The translations under genes and the position numbers were made by a program. Below are positions 50,339 through 59,150 of a stretch of DNA of 64,000 nt, in pieces. Below the pieces are notes generated by a model. That model was not told the origin of the DNA, ran no database searches, and saw only the letters and a list, made by a program, of their open reading frames with translations. Within the stretch, counting starts at the first letter, position 1, and each line of letters starts with the position of its first letter. The DNA comes from Bradyrhizobium guangzhouense (GTDB lineage: Bacteria > Pseudomonadota > Alphaproteobacteria > Rhizobiales > Xanthobacteraceae). The stretch spans positions 3,534,001 to 3,598,000 of the forward strand of contig NZ_CP030053.1 in assembly GCF_004114955.1 (NCBI RefSeq). The letters are read 5' to 3'.

Positions 50339-50436
50339 GTCATGCCCCGCGCAGGCGGGGCATGTGGTTACGATTATGATCGTGAGTACTGGATCGCCCG
50401 CCCCAGTGCGCAAGTGCGCACAAGGCGGGCGATGAC
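50339..50436. repeat. Intergenic paired-hairpin repeat, family A, copy 3
   Basis: The left hairpin is ATGCCCCGC/GCGGGGCAT. The right part is an imperfect ATCGCCCGC/GCGGGCGAT pair split by an inserted GCGCAAGTGCGC hairpin. The outer ends GTCAT and ATGAC are preserved. It separates the second cyclophilin from queA. Confidence 0.75.
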
Positions 50437-50447
50437 AAGTTCTGGGC

Positions 50448-51521
50448 ATGCGCACTGATCTCTTCGATTTCGATCTGCCGCCCGAGCGCATCGCATTGCG
50501 CCCGGCCAGCCCGCGCGACTCCGCGAAGATGCTGGTCGTGCAGAACGGCGCGCTGCGCGACCAGACCATTGCCGATCTGCCGCAATGGCTGAAGCCGGGT
50601 GACCAACTCGTCGTCAACGACACCAAGGTGATCGCGGCGCAGCTCAAGGGCCGCCGCATCGGCCGCGAGACCGAGCCGAAGATCGAGGCAACGCTGATCA
50701 AGCGCCTCGATGGCTCGCGCTGGCAGGCGCTGGTGAAGCCGGCGAAGAAGCTCGTCCCTGGCGACCGCATCCGCTTCGGCAATGAGGGCAAGGTCTGCCT
50801 GCTCGGGCATCTCGATGCCGAGGTCGAGGCCAAGGGGATGGAAGGCGAGGTGACGCTGTCGTTCTCGTTCCACGGTCCGGCACTGGACCAAGCGATCGCC
50901 GATCTCGGCAGCCCGCCGCTGCCGCCCTACATCGCCTCCAAACGCACGCCTGACGATCAGGATCTCGCCGACTACCAGACCATGTTCGCGGCGAACGAAG
51001 GCGCCGTGGCCGCGCCGACCGCGGGGCTGCATTTCACGCCGGCGCTGGAGCAGCGGCTGCGCGCGCGGGGCGTCGGCATCGTCAGGGTCACGCTGCATGT
51101 CGGGGCAGGGACGTTCCTGCCGGTGAAGGTCGAGGACACCGACGCTCACAAGATGCATGCCGAATGGGGCACGATCTCCGCCGGGATGGCGGAGCAGCTC
51201 AACACCGCGCGAAAAAGCGGCGGCCGCATCGTCGCCGTCGGCACCACGTCATTGCGGCTGCTCGAGAGTGCCGCGAGCGAGGATGGCAGCATCCAGCCGT
51301 TCGCGGCCGAGACCTCGATTTTCATCACGCCCGGCTATCGCTTCCGCGCCGTCGATATCTTGATGACGAACTTCCATCTGCCGAAGTCGACATTGTTCAT
51401 GCTGGTGTCGGCCTTCGCGGGGCTGGGGACGATGAAGCAGGCCTACGCGCATGCGATCGCGAACGAGTATCGATTCTACTCGTATGGGGATGCGTGCCTG
51501 CTGTTTAGGGCAGTACCGTAG
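50448..51521 (+). CDS. queA: S-adenosylmethionine:tRNA ribosyltransferase-isomerase
   Basis: QueA transfers the ribosyl moiety of SAM to preQ1-modified tRNA to make epoxyqueuosine. The 357-residue protein shows the N-terminal [15 protein letters not shown], the middle [13 protein letters not shown] and [14 protein letters not shown], and the C-terminal [20 protein letters not shown]. Its stop codon TAG lies inside the family C repeat at 51517-51598. Tgt, the preceding enzyme of the pathway, is encoded 4.5 kb downstream. Confidence 0.96.
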   Translation: MRTDLFDFDLPPERIALRPASPRDSAKMLVVQNGALRDQTIADLPQWLKPGDQLVVNDTKVIAAQLKGRRIGRETEPKIEATLIKRLDGSRWQALVKPAKKLVPGDRIRFGNEGKVCLLGHLDAEVEAKGMEGEVTLSFSFHGPALDQAIADLGSPPLPPYIASKRTPDDQDLADYQTMFAANEGAVAAPTAGLHFTPALEQRLRARGVGIVRVTLHVGAGTFLPVKVEDTDAHKMHAEWGTISAGMAEQLNTARKSGGRIVAVGTTSLRLLESAASEDGSIQPFAAETSIFITPGYRFRAVDILMTNFHLPKSTLFMLVSAFAGLGTMKQAYAHAIANEYRFYSYGDACLLFRAVP

Positions 51522-51598
51522 GGTGGGTTAGCCGTAAGGCGTAACCCACCACTTCTCGGTAAAGAGGTGGATTACGCCTTCGGCTAATCCACCCTACG
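51517..51598. repeat. Intergenic repeat, family C, full copy supplying the queA stop
   Basis: The left arm is CGTAGGGTGGGTTAGCC and the right arm GGCTAATCCACCCTACG, a long imperfect inverted repeat. Internal GGCGTAACCCACC and GGTGGATTACGCC form a second pair. The TAG at its left edge is the queA stop codon. Confidence 0.8.
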
Positions 51599-51608
51599 CA
51601 CCCTTCCG

Positions 51609-52634
51609 TTACGCCATCACCCGCTGCGGCAAGAGCTCTGCGATCTGCACGGCGTTCAGCGCTGCGCCCTTGAGCAACTGATCGGCCGCCACGAACATCG
51701 AGATCGAATGGCCGGAGGGATCGCTGAGGTCCTTGCGGATGCGGCCGACCAGGACGTCGTCCTGGCCCGAAGCGTCGATCGGCATCGGGAAGTAGTTCTT
51801 GACGCGGTCGTCGACGACCTTGACGCCCGGCGCCTGGGCCATGATGGCACGAACCTGGTCCTCGCCGATCGGCTTCTCGCATTCGAAAGTGATGGCCTCG
51901 CAATGCGCGCGCAGCACCGGCACGCGGACGCAGGTGACGCCGATCGCAATCTTCTCGTCCTCGAAGATCTTGCGGGTCTCCTTGATGACCTTGGTCTCTT
52001 CGTCGTTGTAGCCGGTCTCGGGGTCGACAGCGGTGTTGTGGTTGAAGAGGTTGAACGCGTAGGGGTGCGGCATCACCTTGGGCGTATAGACCTGCCCGTT
52101 GAGATTGGCACGGGTGGACTCGACGAGCTCGTCCATCGCGGCCGCACCGGCGCCCGACGCCGCCTGGTAGGTCGAGATGATCACGCGCTTGATCCGGTTC
52201 CTCTGGTGGATAGGCCAGAGCGGCACCAGCGCGGTGATCGCGGCGCAGTTCGGGTTGGCGATGATGCCCTTGTGGTCGCGGATGCGATTGCCGTTGACCT
52301 CGGGAATCACCAGCGGGACGTTCGGGTCCATGCGGAAGGCGGAGGAGTTGTCGACGACGACGGCGCCGGCCTTGACTGCGATGGGCGCGAACTTCTTGGA
52401 GATGCCGCTGCCCGCGGAGAACAGCGCGATGTCGACGCCCTCGAAGGCGCGTTCGGTCAATTCCTCGATGACGACATCCTTGCCGCGGAACGACACCGTC
52501 TTGCCGGCGGAGCGGGCGCTGGCGAGCGCCTTGAGCTTACCGACGCGAAAGCCGCGCTTGTCCATGGTGGCGATGAATTCGGCGCCCACCGCACCGGTGA
52601 CGCCGACAATCGCGACGACGGGATCGTTACTCAC
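51609..52634 (-). CDS. asd: Aspartate-semialdehyde dehydrogenase
   Basis: Asd makes aspartate semialdehyde, the branch point for lysine, diaminopimelate, threonine and methionine. The 341-residue NADP enzyme has the nucleotide-binding VAIVGVTGAVG, the catalytic Cys in IANPNCAAI, and a catalytic His in RAHCEAITF. I place the start at GTG 52634 because GGAGG lies 5 bases upstream, whereas the in-frame ATG 52646 has no ribosome site. Directly upstream are an intrinsic terminator and a threonine-rich short ORF with its own promoter, so regulation by threonine attenuation is proposed. Confidence 0.94.
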   Translation of the reverse strand: MSNDPVVAIVGVTGAVGAEFIATMDKRGFRVGKLKALASARSAGKTVSFRGKDVVIEELTERAFEGVDIALFSAGSGISKKFAPIAVKAGAVVVDNSSAFRMDPNVPLVIPEVNGNRIRDHKGIIANPNCAAITALVPLWPIHQRNRIKRVIISTYQAASGAGAAAMDELVESTRANLNGQVYTPKVMPHPYAFNLFNHNTAVDPETGYNDEETKVIKETRKIFEDEKIAIGVTCVRVPVLRAHCEAITFECEKPIGEDQVRAIMAQAPGVKVVDDRVKNYFPMPIDASGQDDVLVGRIRKDLSDPSGHSISMFVAADQLLKGAALNAVQIAELLPQRVMA

Positions 52635-52663
52635 TGTGTCCTCCATTGAGATCGATTTAGACA

Positions 52664-52697
52664 ACAAAAAAGCCCCGGACCTGGAAGGGCGGGGCTT
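52664..52697 (-). terminator. Intrinsic terminator in the asd leader (attenuator)
   Basis: On the minus strand AAGCCCCG and CGGGGCTT form an 8-bp stem with a 12-base loop, followed by a run of six U. It lies 30 bases before the asd GTG and about 30 bases after the stop of the Thr-rich ORF. The 5' arm contains GCCCCG, complementary to CGGGGC in the leader ORF (52754-52749), which could form a competing antiterminator. Confidence 0.8.
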
Positions 52698-52726
52698 CGG
52701 TAGAGCTGATGCGTTTTAGTCGACGA

Positions 52727-52798
52727 CTACGCGCGCACGCCTCCCCGGGCCCCGAAGGCCGTGGTGGTTTTGGTCGTGCGTTTGGTGGTCGTGAACAT
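52727..52798 (-). CDS. Threonine-rich leader peptide of asd
   Basis: This 23-codon ORF begins MFTTTKRTTKTTT, with 8 Thr among residues 3-13, and ends in TAG. A good promoter (52807-52835) places the transcription start 1-3 bases before the ATG, so the leader mRNA would be essentially leaderless. A GGCC-TTCG-type hairpin follows the Thr codons, then the stop, then the intrinsic terminator and asd. When charged tRNA-Thr is short, a stalled ribosome would free the region that pairs with the terminator 5' arm. The architecture is direct observation; the mechanism is inferred from classical attenuators. Confidence 0.8.
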   Translation of the reverse strand: MFTTTKRTTKTTTAFGARGGVRA

Positions 52799-52806
52799 GG
52801 TGGCGA

Positions 52807-52835
52807 CTTATGCGGGAGAGTTTCGCGCCCGTCAA
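52807..52835 (-). promoter_or_regulatory. Promoter of the asd leader
   Basis: On the minus strand TTGACG (-35) and CATAAG (-10) are separated by exactly 17 bases. The expected start point is 52799-52801, directly before the leader ATG at 52798. Confidence 0.75.
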
Positions 52836-52864
52836 TGGCTTTTCGGCGGGCTCGGGGGCTGCCG

Positions 52865-53470
52865 TTATTTGCCCCGCGCGCCCGGCGGCTCGAGCAGCAC
52901 CTCCTTGAGGTCGTCGCCGCTGATGACGACGATCGCGAAATTGAGCCGGCCGCGCTCGCGCACCAGCCCGCCGCTGATGGCCTTGCCTGATGCCGCCTGC
53001 TCGGCGACGCGCACCGCGTCAGCCAGGCGGTGCTTGATGATGCCGAGCGCCGCGAGGTTGCTGCGATCCTCGTTGTCCAGCTCGGTCAAGGGCAGGGCGG
53101 CTTCGCCGCCAATGACCTCGCCGGTCGCCGCGTTGATGGTGGATCGCCAGATCCGGTCGTTGTGCAGGGTCTTGACCCGGTACACCGGCACGCCGGAGCC
53201 GCCGTCGAAGCTGATATCCGCCGTGGTGGCGCCGGCATGACGGGCTTCCGCGATCGCCATCGCCTGGCTGATCGAGATCGACGAAGAGCGGAAGCGCTCG
53301 ATTTCGCGGCTGACGGCCTGGCGGTCCGCCGCAGCGTCCCCATCTGTCTCGCCGTGGAGGGCGGCAGGCGTCGAGCCTGCCGAGACGGTCGCGCGAACAG
53401 GTGCTGCGATGAGCAGCCCGGACAGGGCGATCGCCAGCAACCCGTATACCCCTGGTCTTGTCGCGCTCAT
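52865..53470 (-). CDS. Secreted PepSY-domain protein
   Basis: This 201-residue protein has a signal peptide (MSATRPGVYGLLAIALSGLL) and two PepSY-like repeats. One is around ISISQAMAIAEARHAGATTA, with DRIWRSTINAATGEVIGGEA. The second is around HRLADAVRVAEQAASGKAIS and FAIVVISGDD. PepSY domains occur in periplasmic protease inhibitors and in putative sensors. Its promoter region 200 bases upstream carries a TetR operator, so it is probably controlled by the adjacent TetR gene. The frame upstream of the ATG 53470 is open but crosses the operator and looks non-coding. Confidence 0.82.
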   Translation of the reverse strand: MSATRPGVYGLLAIALSGLLIAAPVRATVSAGSTPAALHGETDGDAAADRQAVSREIERFRSSSISISQAMAIAEARHAGATTADISFDGGSGVPVYRVKTLHNDRIWRSTINAATGEVIGGEAALPLTELDNEDRSNLAALGIIKHRLADAVRVAEQAASGKAISGGLVRERGRLNFAIVVISGDDLKEVLLEPPGARGK

Positions 53471-53674
53471 GGTCCAAACCTTTGGCCGGCAGATCTTGAG
53501 CCGGCACATCTCGGGCCAGCAAGTCTGCCGGATGTTCGTAAAGAAATCGCGGCCGGCCTTGGGCTTCGGCCGGCCGCGGAACGTCGCTACCGGGCTGTAC
53601 CCGTCGCGGCGATCCAAGCGGCCCGGTCCTCTTTTGGGGCTGGTGAAAAAAGTGGCCCGCACCGCTCTATAAAC

Positions 53675-53706
53675 AAAACCATACCGTATCGTTTTATTTT
53701 GGTCAA
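53675..53706 (-). promoter_or_regulatory. TetR operator and promoter upstream of the PepSY gene
   Basis: On the minus strand the half-sites AAAACGATAC and GTATGGTTTT are separated by one base (53675-53695) and match as an inverted repeat at 9 of 10 positions. They lie within a promoter, TTGACC (-35) and TATGGT (-10), with 17 bases between. A second operator of the same kind is at 55881-55901. Confidence 0.7.
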
Positions 53707-53755
53707 CGAAGCGGCCGGCGTCCGCGGGGGACAAATTGCCGGTCTCACGGAAATG

Positions 53756-54502
53756 TCAGCGGGAGGGGCGGCGCCGTTGCGCGGGTTTTGGTGCGCTCGG
53801 AATGCGGTCCGCCGGACCGATCGCGCCGGCCAGGAACAGCTTGATTGCCGCCCGCATCCGCTTCTCGGCGGCCTTCAGCTCCATCGGCGTCCCGAACGTC
53901 GCCATGCGGTGCGTGTGGCCGACCACGACGTCGAGGAACACCTCGGCTGCGATCGTGGTGTCGTCGACGTCAAGCGCGCCCTGCGCCACCAGATGATCGA
54001 AGAAGCGCGCGGTGGTCGCGACGGCCTTCAGCCAGCCCTCTTCCTTGCCGAGCTTGGCGACGTCGGGGAAGTTGATGGCCTGTGACGTCATCATGCGGCT
54101 GAAGGCCACGGCGTCGGGACCGCAGGTGAAATTGAGCATCTCGCGCCCGATCTCGACCAGCCGCTGTTCGACCGGGATATCGGAGGCGCTGCTGAGCTGC
54201 GTTTCTGCCGCAGCCGACAGCGGCGCCAACCAGCGCGCGATCTCACGGCGGAGAACGGCGGCAAACAGGCCGCGCTTGTCGCCGTAACGGGAATAGACGG
54301 TAGGCTTGCTGACCCGCGCGGCCTCGGCCACCGCATCGAGCGAGGTCGCGTCAAAGCCGCGATCGAGGAACAGGCGGGTGGCGACCTCGATCAGCCGCTG
54401 GTCGCGCTCGATCGCGGCGCTCTTGGTGGGCCGGCCGCCGCGCGACTTCGAGGCCTCGCGGCGTGGTGCGGCCGTTCTTGTCTTGGTCGCAGTCAATCCC
54501 AT
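53756..54502 (-). CDS. TetR-family transcriptional regulator
   Basis: This 248-residue regulator has a basic N-terminal tail. The HTH follows at about residues 30-75 (RLIEVATRLFLDRGFDATSL, then AEAARVSKPTVYSRYGDKRG), with a C-terminal ligand-binding helical domain. The start is uncertain: ATG 54502 is used, and ATG 54538 is also in frame. It is flanked by a PepSY gene and a patatin lipoprotein gene, both with the same palindromic operator in their promoters, so it likely represses both. The ligand is unknown. Confidence 0.88.
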   Translation of the reverse strand: MGLTATKTRTAAPRREASKSRGGRPTKSAAIERDQRLIEVATRLFLDRGFDATSLDAVAEAARVSKPTVYSRYGDKRGLFAAVLRREIARWLAPLSAAAETQLSSASDIPVEQRLVEIGREMLNFTCGPDAVAFSRMMTSQAINFPDVAKLGKEEGWLKAVATTARFFDHLVAQGALDVDDTTIAAEVFLDVVVGHTHRMATFGTPMELKAAEKRMRAAIKLFLAGAIGPADRIPSAPKPAQRRRPSR

Positions 54503-54637
54503 GCCCCGTGAGCCCTGCGCGTTCCTGGTAGTGATCATTGCTCTATAACGCGCAGCAACCGGGGCGTCATCGCGTTTCTGGCCGAATTGGCCATATCGTC
54601 AACGGTCTTCCACCAGCGCCGTTCCGCGATGCTGATA

Positions 54638-55807
54638 TCACGGCATCCGCGAGGTCCAGGCCTGGCCGCCGGCCGCTTTCTCGTATCCGTATTGATAGAG
54701 CGCCCGCATATAACCGGTATCAAAGCCCTCGGACGGCGGCGCCGGGTAATCGCGCTCGATATAGGAAAGATGGAATCCGAGGTGGTTGCGCTGGGCAAAA
54801 TCGTAGGTCGACAGGATGATGGAGCGCGTCTGCGATTGCGTGATGGCGGACAGGCTGCGTGAGGCGACATCGATCGTGCTGTTGGCGACCAGCTCGAAAT
54901 TGCGTTCGATCTTCTTGTTGACGAGGATGTAGATATCCATCTTCGCGTTGCCGGGCAGGCGTCCCTGCAACAGCAAGGCCTCGGGCAGCGTCAGCACCGG
55001 GGCCGTCACGCCGCCATCGACATGCATCTCCTGGAATTTGCGCCCCTGGCCTTCGGCCTCGATCAGGATGGGCGGAAACACCAGGGGAATGCTGGCGGAG
55101 GCCGCCATCACGTCACGAAACAGCTTCAGCGCCTCGGGCGTGCCGACCGCGGCGATCTTGCCCATGTCCCAGATCGCGGTGCGCTGGGTGTCGAGATCGG
55201 TGGTGACGACGAGGAGCCGCCGGCCCTTGGCGTTCTCGCGCGCGACCTGGGCCATGATCTCCGGCCCGACATAGCGCGCGACGAGCTCGCGCAGCCGCGT
55301 ATTGCCGAACAGGCCGGAGCCGAACAGCACGCGGATGATGCTGGGATCGCCCAAGAGGCTTTCGGCGATACCGCTGGTGTAGAGCTCGCGCAGCGTGTCG
55401 TCATATTGCGATCCGAGGAAGGCAAAGGGTGCGATCAGGCCGCCGGTGCTGACACCCGAGACAACGGAGAAGGTCGGGCGGTTGCGCGCTGCGCTCCAGC
55501 CATTGAGCACACCGACGCCGTAGGCTCCATCGGCGCCGCCGCCGGAGAGCGCCAGATAGGTTCGGCTTCCAGTCGCCTTGTCCTGCTCGAAACTGAATTT
55601 GGTGACGGGCTCGTCGGCGTAGCGCCTCAGCCCCTCGATATCGAGCACGCGCGAGCGGCTTGCATCGGCCGCCGTGTAGGGGGTGCGGGGGATCGAGGTG
55701 CAGGCGGCGAGCGCCAGGCTGCACGCCACGACCAGCGACCTGATCACGCGCTTTGTCCAGCCGTCGGAGCTGGCGGACGTGTCCGTCGAACATGGGGGGA
55801 GGGGCAT
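54638..55807 (-). CDS. Patatin-like phospholipase lipoprotein
   Basis: This predicted outer-membrane lipoprotein has a signal ([16 protein letters not shown]) and a patatin serine hydrolase domain. The oxyanion hole is [18 protein letters not shown], the nucleophile is in GVSTGG, and the catalytic Asp is in VDGG. It would act as a lipid acyl hydrolase. The start is uncertain: ATG 55807 is given (389 residues), but GTG 55747, placing the lipid signal at the extreme N-terminus, is plausible. Its promoter region carries the TetR operator at 55881-55901. Confidence 0.85.
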   Translation of the reverse strand: MPLPPCSTDTSASSDGWTKRVIRSLVVACSLALAACTSIPRTPYTAADASRSRVLDIEGLRRYADEPVTKFSFEQDKATGSRTYLALSGGGADGAYGVGVLNGWSAARNRPTFSVVSGVSTGGLIAPFAFLGSQYDDTLRELYTSGIAESLLGDPSIIRVLFGSGLFGNTRLRELVARYVGPEIMAQVARENAKGRRLLVVTTDLDTQRTAIWDMGKIAAVGTPEALKLFRDVMAASASIPLVFPPILIEAEGQGRKFQEMHVDGGVTAPVLTLPEALLLQGRLPGNAKMDIYILVNKKIERNFELVANSTIDVASRSLSAITQSQTRSIILSTYDFAQRNHLGFHLSYIERDYPAPPSEGFDTGYMRALYQYGYEKAAGGQAWTSRMP

Positions 55808-55880
55808 CGGTCGGTGGCTGGCGATCACGCATCTACGGCCGCCGGCCATGTGCCGCGGCGTCTCGTCCAACCCCCACGGC

Positions 55881-55910
55881 GAAACTACACTGTATCGTTT
55901 TGTTTATCAA
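55881..55910 (-). promoter_or_regulatory. TetR operator and promoter upstream of the patatin gene
   Basis: On the minus strand the half-sites AAAACGATAC and GTGTAGTTTC are separated by one base. They sit within TTGATA (-35) and TAGTTT (-10), with 17 bases between. The left half-site is identical to that at 53675-53695 and the register relative to the promoter is the same. Confidence 0.68.
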
Positions 55911-56003
55911 GCGGCTGCGGTCATCACGTCCGCGTCAACGCCGTCCCGGTCTGGGGCAACGTGCGGGTTGATCAGGCTCGCCCGACACGCAATAAGCACC
56001 GCC

Positions 56004-57152
56004 ATGAATCCTCCCGCTACTGGTCTTCCCAATCATTTCGAGCTGCTCGCCACCGATGGCGCCGCGCGCACTGGGCGCCTGACCACGCCTCACGGCGTGG
56101 TGCGGACCCCTGCCTTTATGCCTGTCGGCACCGCCGGTGCCATGAAGGGAATGCACTGGCGCGAAGTGCGCGATGCCGGCGCCGATATCGTGCTCGGCAA
56201 CACCTATCATCTGATGCTGCGTCCCGGCGCGGAGCGCATCGCCGCGCTCGGCGGTCTGCAGCGGTTCACGGGTTGGAACGGGCCGATGCTGACGGATTCC
56301 GGCGGTTTCCAGGTGATGTCGCTGGCGGACCTGCGCAAGGTCAGCGAGCACGCCGTGACCTTCCGCTCGCATATCGACGGCGCCAAGGTCGAGCTGTCGC
56401 CGGAGCGCTCGATCGAGGTGCAGCGCTTCCTCGGCTCCGACATCGCCATGCAGATGGACGAATGCGTGCGGCTGCCGGCCGAGCGCGACGACATCGAGCG
56501 CGCGATGCGGCTGTCGCTGCGCTGGGCCGAACGAAGCAAGCGCGCCTTCGAGAGCGCACCGGACGGCTACATGCTGTTCGGCATCGTGCAGGGCGGCGAC
56601 GTACCGGAGCTGCGCCACGCGAGCGCGCAAGGCCTGGTCGAGATCGGCTTCCACGGTTATGCGATCGGCGGCCTTGCCGTCGGCGAGCCGCAGGCCGTGA
56701 TGCTGGCGATGATCGACGAGACCGCGCCACGGCTACCGGCGGACCGGCCGCGCTACCTCATGGGTGTCGGCACGCCCGACGACATTCTCGAGGCGGTGAA
56801 GCGCGGCGTCGACATGTTCGATTGCGTGATGCCGACGCGCAATGGCCGCCACGGTGTCGCCTTCACCCGCTTCGGCCAGGTGAACTTGCGCAACGCCCGC
56901 CACGCCGACGATCCGCGTCCGCTCGACGAGGAGAGCGTGTGGCCGTCAACGCGCAATTGCGCGCGCGCCTATCTTCACCATCTCGTCAAGGCAGGCGAGA
57001 CGCTGGGAGCGATGCTGCTGTCCGAAATCAATATCGCCTACTACCAGTTCCTGATGCAGGGCATCAGGGACGCGATCGCACACGGAACATTCGACGAGTT
57101 CTACCAGCGTACGCGCGAGGACTGGGCGAGGGGCGACATCGCCCCGCGCTAG
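56004..57152 (+). CDS. tgt: tRNA-guanine transglycosylase
   Basis: Tgt exchanges guanine-34 for preQ1 in tRNAs with GUN anticodons, the step before QueA. The 382-residue protein has the catalytic Asp region [17 protein letters not shown] and [10 protein letters not shown]. The second Asp and substrate loop lie in [17 protein letters not shown]. The zinc site that in the Zymomonas enzyme has three Cys (CxCxxC) plus His is degenerate: the segment before SRAYLHHL-type CARAYLHHL reads [13 protein letters not shown], with none of the CxCxxC cysteines in place. The His is retained. The ATG at 56004 is chosen. Confidence 0.92.
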   Translation: MNPPATGLPNHFELLATDGAARTGRLTTPHGVVRTPAFMPVGTAGAMKGMHWREVRDAGADIVLGNTYHLMLRPGAERIAALGGLQRFTGWNGPMLTDSGGFQVMSLADLRKVSEHAVTFRSHIDGAKVELSPERSIEVQRFLGSDIAMQMDECVRLPAERDDIERAMRLSLRWAERSKRAFESAPDGYMLFGIVQGGDVPELRHASAQGLVEIGFHGYAIGGLAVGEPQAVMLAMIDETAPRLPADRPRYLMGVGTPDDILEAVKRGVDMFDCVMPTRNGRHGVAFTRFGQVNLRNARHADDPRPLDEESVWPSTRNCARAYLHHLVKAGETLGAMLLSEINIAYYQFLMQGIRDAIAHGTFDEFYQRTREDWARGDIAPR

Positions 57153-57156
57153 GTCA

Positions 57157-57205
57157 GAGCATGATCCGGAAAAGTGTGAAGCGGTTTTCCGACAAGATCA
57201 TGCTC
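57157..57205. repeat. Intergenic inverted repeat, family D
   Basis: GAGCATGATC (57157-57166) and GATCATGCTC (57196-57205) are perfect 10-base complements, enclosing a CGGAAAA/TTTTCCG pair. It lies 5 bases after the tgt stop. I recall the same element widely in Bradyrhizobium and Rhodopseudomonas. Confidence 0.8.
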
Positions 57206-57216
57206 CAGCAATAAAG

Positions 57217-57435
57217 TCAGTTGCACACGATCCGCTGCTTGACGGCATGCTTGGTCACGAAACCGTAGCCGCAATTGTCGCAGGTCCAGAGATACGAGAT
57301 CATGTGGTCTGAGACGTAGGCGGATGCTTCGGCGGCGACCATGGAATCGGCGCAGACGGGACAGGTGGGCAACTCGCTGCAACGCGGATCACGCCTTGGC
57401 GCGACGGTCGACAACACTTCAGCAACTGCTGACAT
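57217..57435 (-). CDS. Small zinc-ribbon protein
   Basis: This 72-residue protein has two Cys pairs, TCPVCADSM near residue 25 and WTCDNCGYGF near 51, typical of a four-Cys zinc ribbon. No signal peptide is present. Small ribbons of this type often bind nucleic acid or are accessory subunits; the function is unknown. It ends 12 bases from the family D repeat and faces tgt. Confidence 0.75.
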   Translation of the reverse strand: MSAVAEVLSTVAPRRDPRCSELPTCPVCADSMVAAEASAYVSDHMISYLWTCDNCGYGFVTKHAVKQRIVCN

Positions 57436-57641
57436 CGTGGTGACCTCCCTGCTTCGAGACCTAAGTCTAACATAAGCAGAATCAGTTGACGAGGTCGCAA
57501 CACGAACGTGTTGATTTTTCGTAATTGCTTCTGCTTCGGCGCCTTCTTAGCGATTGTTCCGGATCTATCGCAACGCAAACAACAGTGTGCATTGCGATAA
57601 GACGCATGACATTAGGTTGATCGCATGTCGTGCAAAGCTGC

Positions 57642-59150
57642 TTACGGCGCCTGCACCTGCACCGGCTTTCCAATCTCGGTCATTGAACCGGGGGCGATCA
57701 CGAGATAGCGGCGCGAATCCGGTGTGTCGCTCTGCACAATCTGACGGATCGGACCAAGCGCATTGACGATCGCCGATCCCGCCGGATTGGTCATGAAGCC
57801 CGCCAAGGGCTCGAGCTTGCCGCTGCCGTCGGAATGCGAGGCGAGCGCCAACACGTAGTTGTGTTTCGGCTCGAGCCCGGTCGCTGCGGCCTGCAACACC
57901 TGGGACAGACCCTGGTCGAACAGGCTGACGCTGGTCAGGGTCTTCGTGCCCTCCGAGGCTGGACCGACCGGAGCCATGGCGACATGGGCGACTTCGCCGG
58001 CAATGCCGAGCCGCTGTAAATTCGTGGCCTCAGGACTCGATGCCTCGTCCATGACGCTCATGGCGCCGTTTCCGGACTCGCGTACCGTCGGCACGGCATC
58101 GGGCACATAAGCGACGGCCTGCGGCGCCTGGCCGATCGGGATGTTCGCGACGACCCGGTTCGTGAGCGTGTCGATGGCCGTCAGCTGGTCGTCGTTTTCC
58201 AATCCGACATAAACCCGCGAGCCGTCGCCGGATGGCCAGATGCCGTGAGGCAACTTGCCGACCGGGATGGTCGCAACCTTGCTGAAGTCATCGGTGCGGT
58301 AGACCTGGATCTCGTTCAGGCCACCGACGGTGATGTAGGCGAATTGTCCATTGGCATTGCGGACGATGTTGACGTGATTGGTGATCGGCCCCGTATCCAG
58401 CGTCTTGAGCAGCTTGAAGGGCGGACGAGCGTCGAAGACCTGAGTCTTGCCGATATCCTTCAGGGTGAACCAGACTTGCGCGCCGTCAGGCGTGGCTGCG
58501 AGATCGGGACAGAACGGGCTCGCCTGCGCGACCTTTCCGACGATGGAATGATCGGCCACCGAGATGACCGCGATCTCCGGGACGAACGACGAGCAGACAT
58601 AGCCGTATTTGCCGTCGGGCGAGAAGATCTGCATGCCCGGTCCGTTTGCCAGCACGATCCGGGTCTTCTCTTCGAAGCTGACGGGGTCGAGCACGGCCAC
58701 GTAGTTTTCGCCGCGCACGGTCACCCAGACTTCCTTGCCGTCGGGCGTGAAGAAGACTTCATGCGGCGAGCGGCCGACATAGGTCGTGTGCTTGACCATG
58801 TTGGTCGCGGTGTCGATGAAGGTGACGGAGTTGGATCCGATCGAGACCACGGCCAGCGTGCGGTGATCGGGCGAAAACCCCATGCCGTGCACCAGCAGCT
58901 GTCCGCGATAGAGTGGGCTGAAATTCGCCGGTGAGGGCGCGCCCAGCCTGATGACGCCGAGCAGCTTGTTGTCGGCGGGATCGGTGACCGAGACAGTGTT
59001 GGAAAATTGCTCGGCGGCATAGACCCGATCGTGGTGGCTGATCGGAATGTCGGCCGCGGCCGAGGGGCCCGGCGCCTGCCCGCTCCAGGCCGGCAGGGCC
59101 GCTAAGCCGGACAGGCCAAGCGAAATTGTGAGCGCGAGAATTCGCTTCAT
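57642..59150 (-). CDS. Periplasmic YncE-like beta-propeller protein
   Basis: This 502-residue protein has a signal peptide (MKRILALTISLGLSGLAALP) and about seven beta-propeller blades. The repeated elements are of the DTATN-type: VTDPADNKLLGVIRLG, FIDTATNMVKHTTYVGRSPH, and similar. The blades contain YVTVxG/GxPHGI motifs (VGKLPHGIWPSGDGSRVYVG). A C-terminal non-propeller segment of about 130 residues follows. YncE/NHL-type proteins bind ligands or partners. Its ATG overlaps the DUF305 stop by 4 bases, so the two are coupled. Confidence 0.85.
   Translation of the reverse strand: MKRILALTISLGLSGLAALPAWSGQAPGPSAAADIPISHHDRVYAAEQFSNTVSVTDPADNKLLGVIRLGAPSPANFSPLYRGQLLVHGMGFSPDHRTLAVVSIGSNSVTFIDTATNMVKHTTYVGRSPHEVFFTPDGKEVWVTVRGENYVAVLDPVSFEEKTRIVLANGPGMQIFSPDGKYGYVCSSFVPEIAVISVADHSIVGKVAQASPFCPDLAATPDGAQVWFTLKDIGKTQVFDARPPFKLLKTLDTGPITNHVNIVRNANGQFAYITVGGLNEIQVYRTDDFSKVATIPVGKLPHGIWPSGDGSRVYVGLENDDQLTAIDTLTNRVVANIPIGQAPQAVAYVPDAVPTVRESGNGAMSVMDEASSPEATNLQRLGIAGEVAHVAMAPVGPASEGTKTLTSVSLFDQGLSQVLQAAATGLEPKHNYVLALASHSDGSGKLEPLAGFMTNPAGSAIVNALGPIRQIVQSDTPDSRRYLVIAPGSMTEIGKPVQVQAP

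Noticed and set aside
55022..57214. 730-codon open frame across patatin antisense and tgt
   Set aside because: It runs antisense to the patatin gene and in a shifted frame through tgt, is Arg-rich and has no family motifs. tgt in its own frame explains the region.
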